NCBI RefSeq assembly: GCF_018618755.1
Contig: NZ_JACSMR010000010.1
Location: forward strand, 1-64,000
DNA from: Exiguobacterium sp. s193
Lineage (GTDB): Bacteria; Bacillota; Bacilli; Exiguobacteriales; Exiguobacteriaceae
DNA: 64,000 nt
Direction: 5' to 3'
The number at the start of each line of letters is the position of its first letter. The first letter of the stretch is position 1. A program made the position numbers and the translations under genes. Shown here piece by piece: positions 47,583 to 55,182 of this stretch. The notes below the pieces were generated by a model. The model made no database searches, had not been told where the DNA came from, and was given only the letters and a program-made list of their open reading frames with translations.

Positions 47583-49343
47583 TTATTCCGCTTGTTCGTA
47601 CTCTTCCTCGAGATAGGTCGTATACCGCGTATGCCACGACTTCAAGGCGAAGCGCCAGAGGAAGACCGTTCCGCCGCCTAAGACAAGCGTGATCGGCCAG
47701 AACCAGCCTGAAACAATGCCTTCCGGATAGGCGAGTCCTATTTTCGAGAAGAGCACGTACATCATGATGATACTTGATACGAGTAAGACCGAAACCGGCA
47801 TCGCGTATTTCCAAGGTGTCATCCCCGTCGTCCGCACCGGCCGACGACTGATTGTCGGCACAGCAGGTCGGTATTTTCCCATGAACCACATGAAGGATGC
47901 CTCAATCACCAACAAAATCCCGTATCCATGGATGAAGCTGATACCGTGATTGATTCCAAACAACTGTTTCAATCCAAAAACAAAGAAGTAGTAGGCAATG
48001 ACGTGAAACACAATGACGATTTTGGCAGCAATCGGCGGAATCGTCCGCACGAGCATGCCCATCATGACGATGACAAGAATCGGAATGTTGAAAAATCCTG
48101 TGAACTGGCGAATCAAACTCCAGAGACCATCCGGTGCATACATTAAGAATGGAGCGACGACAAAAGAAATCAAGGCAACAATCGTTCCGAAGATTTTACT
48201 GACACGAATCAATTGTCGGTCAGTCGCCTCCTTCGCAAAGACAGGACGATAAATATCAAGCACGAACAACGTCGCGATACTGTTCAAAAGTGAATTGAAT
48301 GAACTAAATACTGCTCCTAGCAAGACGGCTAAAAAGAATCCCATCAATGAGACCGGAAGCAACTCGGTGATCAGCTTCGGATAGGACAAGTCGCCACTCG
48401 CCAGATTGTCTCCATAGAGATGATATGCAATCACACCCGGAATCAACATGAAGACGGGAACGAGTAATTTGAGGAATCCTGTCATCAAGACACCCTTTTG
48501 TCCTTCTTTTAAGTCCTTTGCTCCAAGCACACGCTGAATCACATATTGATTAAGTGACCAATAGAAGAGATTTGCAAACAAAATCCCCGTGAAAATCGAA
48601 AAGAATGGTACAGCATCGGTTGACGACCCGATTGCATTCAACTTTTCAGGGTGTGTCGTCGCAAGACGCTTCATCCCGTCGACCATGTTTCCGTCCCCGA
48701 GTGCAAAAAAGCCGAGAATCGGAACGAGGAAACCGATAATCACAAGACCGATCCCATTCAACGTATCGGAGACGGCAACAGCACGCAAACCTCCAAAAAT
48801 TGCATAAATGGCCCCGATGATTCCGACAATCCAAATGACGAGCCACAACGATTGTGTATAGCTCAGTCCAAATAATTCAGGAACGTTAAACAATTGCAAA
48901 ACCGCAATCCCGCCGGAATACAGCATCGATGGAATCGTTACGCACATGTAGCCAAGTAAGAATAAGAGGACCGTCATCCGGCGGACTGTCTCATCGTAAC
49001 GGTGACTTAAAAATTCAGGTAATGTCGAAATCCCCATCCCTAAAAACTTAGGCAACAGATAAATCGCCATGATGATGGCAGCAAATCCTGCCGTGACTTC
49101 CCATGCCATACTCGACATGTTTCCCATGAACGACTGACCATTCAAACCGATCAGCTGTTCTGCCGAAAGATTGGTCAGGAGTAACGACCCGGCAATAAAA
49201 ATCCCACTTAGTCCACGGCCTGCTAAAAAGTATTCATCCACCCCCTGTTCCTTCCCTCGCGTCAGCCGATAGGACACATACGCGACAAGTGCCATAAAAA
49301 AGGCTGCCGAACCGAGTGTCAAAATCAATTCATATGTACTCAT
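47583..49343 (-). CDS. Sodium:solute symporter (SSS/SGLT family)
   Basis: A 586-residue, 14-helix transporter with the LeuT-like SSS order. Seen are EYFLAGRGLSGIFIAGSLLLTNLSAEQLIGLNG (in parts: EYFLAGRGLS, NLSAEQLIGL; residues about 37-70), FLSHRYDETVRRM and GGLRAVAVSDTLNGIGLV. The long C-terminal tail follows. The 14-helix form with GLNG in helix 1 fits the sugar (SGLT/YidK) branch. I prefer the ATG at 49343 (MSTYELILTLGS; GGAGGAAG site) to the frame start at 49421. No sugar-catabolic genes are adjacent, so the substrate is open. Confidence 0.9.
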   Translation of the reverse strand: MSTYELILTLGSAAFFMALVAYVSYRLTRGKEQGVDEYFLAGRGLSGIFIAGSLLLTNLSAEQLIGLNGQSFMGNMSSMAWEVTAGFAAIIMAIYLLPKFLGMGISTLPEFLSHRYDETVRRMTVLLFLLGYMCVTIPSMLYSGGIAVLQLFNVPELFGLSYTQSLWLVIWIVGIIGAIYAIFGGLRAVAVSDTLNGIGLVIIGFLVPILGFFALGDGNMVDGMKRLATTHPEKLNAIGSSTDAVPFFSIFTGILFANLFYWSLNQYVIQRVLGAKDLKEGQKGVLMTGFLKLLVPVFMLIPGVIAYHLYGDNLASGDLSYPKLITELLPVSLMGFFLAVLLGAVFSSFNSLLNSIATLFVLDIYRPVFAKEATDRQLIRVSKIFGTIVALISFVVAPFLMYAPDGLWSLIRQFTGFFNIPILVIVMMGMLVRTIPPIAAKIVIVFHVIAYYFFVFGLKQLFGINHGISFIHGYGILLVIEASFMWFMGKYRPAVPTISRRPVRTTGMTPWKYAMPVSVLLVSSIIMMYVLFSKIGLAYPEGIVSGWFWPITLVLGGGTVFLWRFALKSWHTRYTTYLEEEYEQAE

Positions 49344-49551
49344 TCCACACTTCCTCCATCCTAATGATTTAGTAAGTTTTCTGTACAAAATTAATTCCTT
49401 GTTTTTACTTTTTTGAAACAATATTTTTAAATAAAAATAAAATTGTTAAAAAGAAATAATGCAATGACGGATCGACATACTTGATGGGGCATCTCATCGA
49501 AAGGAACTAAAAAAGTCTTTTGATAACTACTCGTTTTTTTTACACACAAAA

Positions 49552-49571
49552 CCCTCTCGCAAGCGAGAGGG
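49552..49571. repeat. Left direct repeat of R9, a terminator stem
   Basis: CCCTCTCGCAAGCGAGAGGG is a palindromic stem-loop and is exactly repeated at 49972-49991. On the minus strand it is followed by TTTTGTGTG, so this left copy keeps the T tract of the lysP terminator. Confidence 0.93.
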
Positions 49572-49971
49572 TCAGGCTGTAGACAAAGTGCCATCGGGAG
49601 ATCAAGCGTCTTTTTTCGTTGCTTTCCTCGGGCGAGGCGCAAGCCGTTGCTCCTTGATCCTCACGGACAACGAGCAGGGTCTTGCCTGCCTCTGAACGTG
49701 CGTTAAAAACGCACTTTTCCCCGTAGGAGTCAACGAAACGTGACGCATTTTAGGTAACACTATGACGGAAATTCAGTCATGCAAACGGTTTAGGGAGCAA
49801 TCCGTCTCGCATCGCTTAGAACCGCGAAAAGCAATCGGTCGCGACCCTGCAGCTTTGCTGTAGCGGCGTGATCGATTGCCGCTTTGAAGACGAGGCGAGA
49901 CAGGGAAGCGCGACCGGATTGTCTCTCGTTATCGTATTTTCACGCTTCATAAGCGTTTGTCTACACGCTGA
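49572..49971 (+). repeat. Terminator-associated repeat element, copy R9 (orientation A, best full-length copy)
   Basis: This 400-bp element runs from TCAGGCTGTAGACAAA to TTTGTCTACACGCTGA, directly bounded by perfect 20-bp direct repeats. Inside, read on the plus strand: AAGCGTCTTTTTTCGTTG (outer arm), CCTCGGGCGAGG, GGCGCAAGCC (a GCAA tetraloop stem) and GCAGGGTCTTGCCTGC. The inner hairpin GTGCGTTAAAAACGCAC and GTCAACGAAACGTGACGC (outer arm, partner) follow. The right-hand domain has GCAATCGGTC (49831-49840) opposite GATCGATTGC (49870-49879). The only sizeable frame (49868-50251) lacks a start signal and crosses the lysP terminator. Confidence 0.93.
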
Positions 49972-49991
49972 CCCTCTCGCAAGCGAGAGGG
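49972..49991 (-). terminator. Right direct repeat of R9, terminator stem next to lysP
   Basis: Second exact copy of CCCTCTCGCAAGCGAGAGGG, 17 bp from the lysP stop. It lacks its own T tract on the lysP side because the element follows. Confidence 0.88.
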
Positions 49992-50008
49992 TGCTTTATC
50001 TTATCCTA

Positions 50009-51493
50009 TTATTTTTTCGGATGTTTCGGAAACTCCATCTCATCATACCGGACAACCGATGTCCGGTGTTTGACTTTATGTCCGAGCCAGAAGACGAGGA
50101 ACAACGGGATCCCGATATACGTTGCTGCAATTCCTACCCAGTCAATTTGATCGGCGAGGAACGCGGCATAGTTCTGACCGATGATTACAAGGAAACACAG
50201 TCCAAATGCGAACAACGGACCAAACGGGAATGCCGGTGCAACATACGGTAAGTCACTTAACGCATGGCCTTGGGCGACGAATCCTTTCCGGAAACGGTAA
50301 TGACTGATTGCGATACCGAGCCAAGCGATAAATCCTGTCATTCCGGAAGCATTCAGTAACCAAAGATAGACTTGCCCGCCGAACATCGACGTCAAGAAAC
50401 AAAGCGCACCAATTGCCCCGGTCGCGAGTAGCGCATTCCGCGGCACACCGTTTTTTGAGACTTTCGCAAACAGTTTCGGTGCATCACCTTGCCGTGCCAG
50501 TGTGTAAAGCATCCGCGTCGAGGCGTACATGCCGGAGTTCCCGGCTGACAAGACGGACGTCAAGATGACGGCATTCATTAATGCGGCAGCAAATACGAGT
50601 CCTGCTTTTTCAAAGACGAGTGTGAACGGGCTGACGGCGACATCCGTAATATCATTTGAGACAAGGTTCGGACTTGTATACGGAATCAACATTCCGATGA
50701 CAAAAATCGCAAATACATAAAACAATAAAATCCGCCAAAACACCTGTTTGACCGCTTTCGGGACATTTTTTTCCGGATCTTCTGACTCGCCAGCAGCAAT
50801 ACCGACGAGCTCCGTCCCTTGGAAGCTGAAGCCCGCGACAAGAATGATACCGATGACGGCCGGAATTCCTCCGACGAACGGGGCATCACCTAAGCCAAAG
50901 TTTTTGAACCCAGTCGGTGGTTCCGATGTGAAGAGACCAAAGATCATCGCAACACCGACAATCAAAAAGATGATGACCGTGACGACCTTAATCATCGCGA
51001 ACCAATACTCGGCTTCCCCGAAACCTTTGACTGAAAAATAATTTAAGCCAACCATCAAAATTAAAAATAAGGCGCTGAAATAGACACCCGGAATGTCTGG
51101 GAACCAGTAGTGCATGACGATTTGTGCCGCGACGAGTTCAACGGCAATCGTGACGGCCCAGTTGTACCAATAGTTCCAGCCTAAAGCAAAGCCGAATGAA
51201 GGATCGACGAACTTCGTCCCGTACGTCGAAAATGATCCTGCGACCGGCATGTACGCGGCCATCTCACCGAGGCTCGTCATCAAGAAGTAGACCATCAATC
51301 CGACGATCGAGTAGGAAAGTAATGCCCCACCCGGTCCTGCCGCAGCGACTGAAGCACCTGACGCGATGAATAATCCTGTCCCGATTGCTCCGCCAATCGC
51401 AATCATCGACATATGTCGGGCTTGAAGTCCACGTTGCAGTCCTTCTGCTGTGGAATCAAGGGATTGTTGTTTTTGCTGTTGTAAATTGTTCAT
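50009..51493 (-). CDS. lysP: Lysine-specific permease (LysP/YvsH-like)
   Basis: A 494-residue, 12-helix APC permease. Landmarks are LQARHMSMIAIGGAIGTGLF (residues 24-43, helix 1), PVAGSFSTYGTKFVDPSFGF and GWNYWYNWA. GFSFQGTELVGIAAGESEDP and ASTRMLYTLARQGDAPK complete the LysP pattern. The lysine riboswitch upstream gives independent support for lysine as the substrate. Start at 51493 (AGAGAAGC site upstream, MNNLQQQKQQ); the frame starts earlier at 51550 inside the leader terminator. Its terminator hairpin has been duplicated around element R9. Confidence 0.93.
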   Translation of the reverse strand: MNNLQQQKQQSLDSTAEGLQRGLQARHMSMIAIGGAIGTGLFIASGASVAAAGPGGALLSYSIVGLMVYFLMTSLGEMAAYMPVAGSFSTYGTKFVDPSFGFALGWNYWYNWAVTIAVELVAAQIVMHYWFPDIPGVYFSALFLILMVGLNYFSVKGFGEAEYWFAMIKVVTVIIFLIVGVAMIFGLFTSEPPTGFKNFGLGDAPFVGGIPAVIGIILVAGFSFQGTELVGIAAGESEDPEKNVPKAVKQVFWRILLFYVFAIFVIGMLIPYTSPNLVSNDITDVAVSPFTLVFEKAGLVFAAALMNAVILTSVLSAGNSGMYASTRMLYTLARQGDAPKLFAKVSKNGVPRNALLATGAIGALCFLTSMFGGQVYLWLLNASGMTGFIAWLGIAISHYRFRKGFVAQGHALSDLPYVAPAFPFGPLFAFGLCFLVIIGQNYAAFLADQIDWVGIAATYIGIPLFLVFWLGHKVKHRTSVVRYDEMEFPKHPKK

Positions 51494-51535
51494 GTCTGTC
51501 GCTTCTCTCTTTTTATATTTTTTTGAGAGGACGCA

Positions 51536-51590
51536 AAAAAGCGCCCTCACCTTCCAAGAGGAAGATGAGAACGCAACATATCGATGATGC
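51536..51590 (-). terminator. Expression platform terminator of the lysine riboswitch
   Basis: On the minus strand GCGTTCTCATCTTCC TCTT GGAAGGTGAGGGCGC followed by TTTTTTGCG, about 45 bp before the lysP start. Confidence 0.88.
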
Positions 51591-51607
51591 GTCTCATTCT
51601 ACCGTCG

Positions 51608-51787
51608 TGAAAGATAGCTCCCCACAAGTCATACCCGACTTGTGACAGTATTAGACCTGTTTGATCTAATCCCAATCGATGACGTTCAAAGCAGCCACCG
51701 ACTTCGGCAATCCTTCCTTTTGAGCTACTTCCTCTGTCGCTTGACGACATCCGTAACCCGACTCATAAGAATCGCAACCTCCATCCC
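51608..51787 (-). ncRNA. Lysine riboswitch (L box) of lysP
   Basis: Minus-strand leader with GATGGAGGTTGCGATTCTTA at the 5' end (P1 strand GATGG, consensus GATAGAGGTGCG). Then ATGAGT, AAAAGGAAGGATTGCCGAAG and finally CTGTCACAAG...CTTGTGGGGAGCTATC, which closes P1 (CTATC with GATGG). The order and these segments match the L-box consensus I recall. Lysine binding should favour the downstream terminator and cut lysP expression. Confidence 0.9.
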
Positions 51788-51955
51788 ACTGGTTGAGTGA
51801 GAACTAATTCAGTTTATTCATTACTTCGACATATTACATAAAGTGTTTCTTGTTTGTCAATTTATATTTTAGTTTACTCCCCCTCTTCATAGTAAAATTC
51901 CGATATTTTTAGTACACTAAATGGTAGAAGCTCGTACAGAAAGGATGTTGCTCGT

Positions 51956-52411
51956 ATGCCACAAGAACAACATGACCAATTGACATATCGTTTAGAAGAA
52001 CAAATGCGTGTTATCCTCCGGACGTTGCGTCGGGAATTGAACCGACTCTTTGAAGGCACTGCCACACGCAGTGAATTCTTCATTTTGCGTAGTTTGTCAG
52101 AGAACGGGCCTCAGCGTCCGACATTGCTCGCGGAACAATTTGAGCTCGCGACAAGCCAAGTCACTGCACTGACAGACAAACTCTATAAAACCGGTTTCGT
52201 CACTCGGACGCGTTCGACGGAAGATCGCCGTTCCATCGTGCTCGCCTTGACAGATGAGGGAGAAGCCGCATTTCGAAATTTAGAAATTGTTCGCCGCACG
52301 TATTTACAAGAACGTTTCGGTACCTTAACTGAAGAAGAATTGAACACGATGATTCATGTGTTCGATAAAATCCTCGCGACGATGGATGAAGAAGTACCCT
52401 CATCAAATTAA
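51956..52411 (+). CDS. MarR family transcriptional regulator
   Basis: A 151-residue winged-helix regulator. The dimer helices flank the DNA-binding core FFILRSLSENGPQRPTLLAEQFELATSQVTALTDKLYKTGFVTRTRSTEDRRSIVLALTDEGE, seen here as FILRSLSENG, TSQVTALTDKL (recognition helix) and DRRSIVLALTDEG (wing) at residues 38-102. The start at 51956 follows GAAAGGA. No transporter or enzyme gene is directly adjacent, so its target is not evident; the following gene is a diguanylate cyclase. Confidence 0.9.
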   Translation: MPQEQHDQLTYRLEEQMRVILRTLRRELNRLFEGTATRSEFFILRSLSENGPQRPTLLAEQFELATSQVTALTDKLYKTGFVTRTRSTEDRRSIVLALTDEGEAAFRNLEIVRRTYLQERFGTLTEEELNTMIHVFDKILATMDEEVPSSN

Positions 52412-52430
52412 TAAGTTATACGCGTGCTAA

Positions 52431-52468
52431 AGGAAAACAGTTTACATCATCTGTTTTTCTTTTTTTTC
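52431..52468 (+). terminator. Terminator of the marR-type gene
   Basis: GGAAAACAG TTTACATCAT CTGTTTTTC followed by TTTTTTT. Confidence 0.8.
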
Positions 52469-52568
52469 TAAACATTTTATACTGCCATACCGTTAGTAGA
52501 GTGAGTATACTCAAAGTATATTATTGGAAATATGCTTCTGAAGGAGTTTGGAGGATTTGTTATCAATT

Positions 52569-53660
52569 ATGAATAACTTCATCATAAATTTTTGTTTATT
52601 GTTTACAACGATTACACTCTTATTTTTACCTTTTCGTAATCAACCGCGCGTTACGCCAAACGCCAGCCTCGCGACACGACTGATTTTAGGTGTCGTCGCC
52701 GGTGCCATCGCTGTGCTGCTCATGTTCAATAGCATTCAAATCGATGTCGCCCGGATTGATTTACGGATTATCCCCGTCGTGATCGCCACCTTCTTCGGTG
52801 GTTTGCCAAGTGCGCTTGTCACAGGCATCATGATCATCGGGACACGGTTTTTAATCACGCCGATTGACCAAATCGAAGGTGCCATCCTTGCGTCCGTCAT
52901 CATCAGTCTCTTCATCTTGACGATTGGTATTGCACGTAAGTTTTTACGGATGACCTTAGCATCTTTTGAATTGATGACAGGAATCGGGATTCTTTATTCC
53001 CTACCCGCTATCTATGCGCTGACAAATAGTTGGGGAACATTCTTTAAGGTTTCAATTTCCTATATTTTCTTTAACTTACTTGCTGCACTCGTCACCTTCC
53101 GTCTTTTGACTGAACTTCGACGTCACTTTGAAAATATTCAATACCAGCAACGTCTCGCAATGACTGATGCCTTAACAGGGCTTGCGAATCGGCGCCGTCT
53201 GGATGATTCACTCTCACTTGTCGGATCAGACGACAATGGCTATTCACTCATCTTGATCGATATCGATTTCTTCAAGCACGTCAATGATACATATGGGCAT
53301 GATGCAGGAGACGATGTCTTACGCCAGCTTGGCACGACACTCGCGACACTCGTGCGACCAGATGACTTAGTCGGCCGGTATGGTGGCGAAGAATTTCTAA
53401 TCATCTTACCGAATACTTCGCTGACCGATGCGAAAAAAATTGCCGAAATCGCACGGACGACGGTCGCCCGCAACCTGTTCCCGACGACAAGCAATCCAGA
53501 TCTTCAAATTACGATATCACTCGGAATCGCACATTCGAGCGGTTCGCATACGTCACTTGAAGCGTTACAACAAGCGGATAAAGCTCTCTACTATTCAAAA
53601 GAGAGCGGTCGCAACCGAAGTACGATTTATTCAAAGCAACTCGAATTCCGCCAAGCATGA
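52569..53660 (+). CDS. Membrane diguanylate cyclase with a 5TMR-LYT sensor and GGDEF domain
   Basis: A 363-residue protein. Six membrane helices of the 5TM-5TMR_LYT sensor type (about residues 4-180; FGGLPSALVTGIMIIGTRFL) are joined to a GGDEF domain (195-355). The active-site loop is GGEEF, and the inhibitory I-site RxxD (RPDD) lies five residues before it, so c-di-GMP synthesis with feedback is expected. DALTGLANRRRLDD marks the domain start. I used the ATG at 52569; a TTG at 52557 behind AAGGAG is an alternative start. The sensor shares its fold type with LytS in this window. Alone in its unit. Confidence 0.9.
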   Translation: MNNFIINFCLLFTTITLLFLPFRNQPRVTPNASLATRLILGVVAGAIAVLLMFNSIQIDVARIDLRIIPVVIATFFGGLPSALVTGIMIIGTRFLITPIDQIEGAILASVIISLFILTIGIARKFLRMTLASFELMTGIGILYSLPAIYALTNSWGTFFKVSISYIFFNLLAALVTFRLLTELRRHFENIQYQQRLAMTDALTGLANRRRLDDSLSLVGSDDNGYSLILIDIDFFKHVNDTYGHDAGDDVLRQLGTTLATLVRPDDLVGRYGGEEFLIILPNTSLTDAKKIAEIARTTVARNLFPTTSNPDLQITISLGIAHSSGSHTSLEALQQADKALYYSKESGRNRSTIYSKQLEFRQA

Positions 53661-53668
53661 CTCGGAAG

Positions 53669-53708
53669 CAGCTCCTCCCCTGATTACACGGGAAGGAGCT
53701 TTTTTTTA
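53669..53708. terminator. Bidirectional terminator between the GGDEF gene and tetR
   Basis: AGCTCCTCCCC...GGGAAGGAGCT followed by TTTTTTT. Confidence 0.85.
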
Positions 53709-54320
53709 CTGCTCCGGTAGAACTTTCGGAAAACCGATACTTTCGACCGTACCGAATACAATCATCTGACTGAGCTGATTCGCCATATATTCGGAAGAAT
53801 AGGGACGATTGTTTCGTAACCACGACATCAAGAGACCGAGTTGACCGCCGATGACATAGTTGAGTAAAAGGTCGCGATCGACGAGCATCGAGATGTTCGT
53901 TGTCGTCTCACGGAAAGCGAGACGGTAGTTTTCCTTCAGCGTATCTAAGAAACGGGAGATAAACGTTTTAATCGGGACTTGTAACAACATCGTCCGGTAA
54001 AAGCGTTCATTTTGTTCGATATGAATGAACAGACGGGCAAAGTAGCGACTGACCCGCTCGACTGTCGGCGGTTCAGATGGTTGTCCACCTGTAATGCGAA
54101 TCGCTTCTGCGAGCGTGGTCATCTGTTCATCGACGATTTGGTCGAGCAAATCGTATTTATCTTTATAATGGGCATAAAATGTCGAACGGTTGATGTGAGC
54201 CCCATCTGTCAGCATTTTGACGGTAATCGTCGAAAAGGAATGATGTTCGAGCAGACGAAAAAGTTCTGTTGTAATACGTTCACGTGAACGTTTAGGTCGT
54301 GGATCGCGTGACGGATTCAT
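53706..54320 (-). CDS. TetR/AcrR family transcriptional regulator
   Basis: A 204-residue regulator. The N-terminal HTH reads RERITTELFRLLEHHSFSTI, then TVKMLTDGAHINRSTFYAHYKDKYDLLDQI (helices 2-4, residues about 31-60, given in order). The variable ligand-binding part follows with a TetR_C_33-like pattern. The start at 54320 has AAAGGAG. It is divergent from the emrA-emrB pair and probably represses it, being relieved by an exported drug. A palindrome in the shared region is a likely operator. Confidence 0.9.
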   Translation of the reverse strand: MNPSRDPRPKRSRERITTELFRLLEHHSFSTITVKMLTDGAHINRSTFYAHYKDKYDLLDQIVDEQMTTLAEAIRITGGQPSEPPTVERVSRYFARLFIHIEQNERFYRTMLLQVPIKTFISRFLDTLKENYRLAFRETTTNISMLVDRDLLLNYVIGGQLGLLMSWLRNNRPYSSEYMANQLSQMIVFGTVESIGFPKVLPEQ

Positions 54321-54367
54321 CTGATATTCAGCTCCTTTTTGTGTATTGTATCCGCTAACAAGGACTT

Positions 54368-54386
54368 TTCCAACATTTTGTCGGAA
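54368..54386. promoter_or_regulatory. Candidate TetR operator between tetR and emrAB
   Basis: TTCCAACA TTT TGTCGGAA is an inverted repeat with 8-bp arms and one mismatch, in the middle of the divergent intergenic region. Confidence 0.5.
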
Positions 54387-54436
54387 ATTGTTGGTTGTTT
54401 GTTTTCCTTCCGTCCATATAATTAACTATATTAATT

Positions 54437-54481
54437 ACTCCTCCCTCTAGCGGAGTTTTTTTTATGCAGCAAACCTAGAGG
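54437..54481 (+). promoter_or_regulatory. Possible attenuator in the emrA leader
   Basis: ACTCC (54437-54441) pairs with GGAGT (54452-54456) and a run of eight T follows, giving a short terminator-like hairpin in front of emrA. Its loop holds CCTCTAG (54444-54450). That can instead pair perfectly with CTAGAGG (54475-54481), which would break the terminator stem. GGAG with eight bases before ATG CAG CAA ACC TAG (54464-54478) forms a possible four-codon leader frame. All of this is read from sequence only. Confidence 0.35.
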
Positions 54482-54513
54482 CAGACAGGTAACGGAAAGG
54501 ATGCAACTCACTT

Positions 54514-55170
54514 ATGAACATGAAGAAATTATTAATCATCAATATTTTAACGCTTGTCGTTTTAATTGGTGGTGGCGCGATTGGTTACTATTATTACGAT
54601 CAAGCAACAAGTTACGTCAAAACAGAAAATGCCAAAATCGATGGCAAGATGATTACGATTGCTAGTCCGGGTGCTGGTAAACTTACGGACTGGACGGCAA
54701 AAACAGGTCAAACACTCGATAACGGGGCGACACTCGGCCACGTCATGATGGCACAAGCCGGTCAAAAGCCGGTCGATGCGTCAATCGAAATGCCGGCAAA
54801 AGCAACCGTCGTTCAGTCGATGGCGACAGAGAACGGTTTTGTTGGTGCTGGCACACCGCTCGCTTACGGATTTAACTTAAATGAATTATGGGTCACAGCA
54901 AATGTCGAAGAAACAGAAATCGATGAAGTCAAAGTCGGTCAAACCGTCGATGTTTATGTCGACAGCTACCCGGATACGACACTTTCAGGTGAAGTCGAAC
55001 AAATCGGTATGACAACAGCCGGCACGTTCTCGATGATGCCTTCTTCAAACGGAAATGCCAACTATACAAAAGTCGCTCAAGTGATTCCTGTGAAGGTTTC
55101 GCTCTCACAAGAAAAATCACTCGACATTCGCCCTGGTATGAATGTGACCGTCCGCATTCATAAGGATTAA
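54514..55170 (+). CDS. emrA: HlyD/EmrA-type membrane fusion protein, short form
   Basis: A 218-residue adaptor with one N-terminal membrane helix (residues 5-25) and a beta-barrel/lipoyl part (YVKTENAKIDGKMITIASPG, about 34-53; PGAGKLTDWTAKTGQTLDNG). The sequence GFNLNELWVTANVEETEIDEV is the usual MFP strand pattern. Proper EmrA proteins are about 380 residues; this one lacks the long coiled-coil hairpin, as expected in Gram-positives without an outer membrane. The AAAGG site is about 13 bases before ATG 54514, a long spacing. It works with the downstream MFS pump, 12 bp away. Confidence 0.88.
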   Translation: MNMKKLLIINILTLVVLIGGGAIGYYYYDQATSYVKTENAKIDGKMITIASPGAGKLTDWTAKTGQTLDNGATLGHVMMAQAGQKPVDASIEMPAKATVVQSMATENGFVGAGTPLAYGFNLNELWVTANVEETEIDEVKVGQTVDVYVDSYPDTTLSGEVEQIGMTTAGTFSMMPSSNGNANYTKVAQVIPVKVSLSQEKSLDIRPGMNVTVRIHKD

Positions 55171-55182
55171 GGAGGGACGCTT

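Noticed and set aside
49572-49971. Group II intron or other self-splicing RNA inserted at a terminator
   Set aside because: Group IIC introns do target terminators, but the element is only 400 bp, has inverted ends and flank duplication, and shows no domain V-like hairpin or reverse transcriptase.
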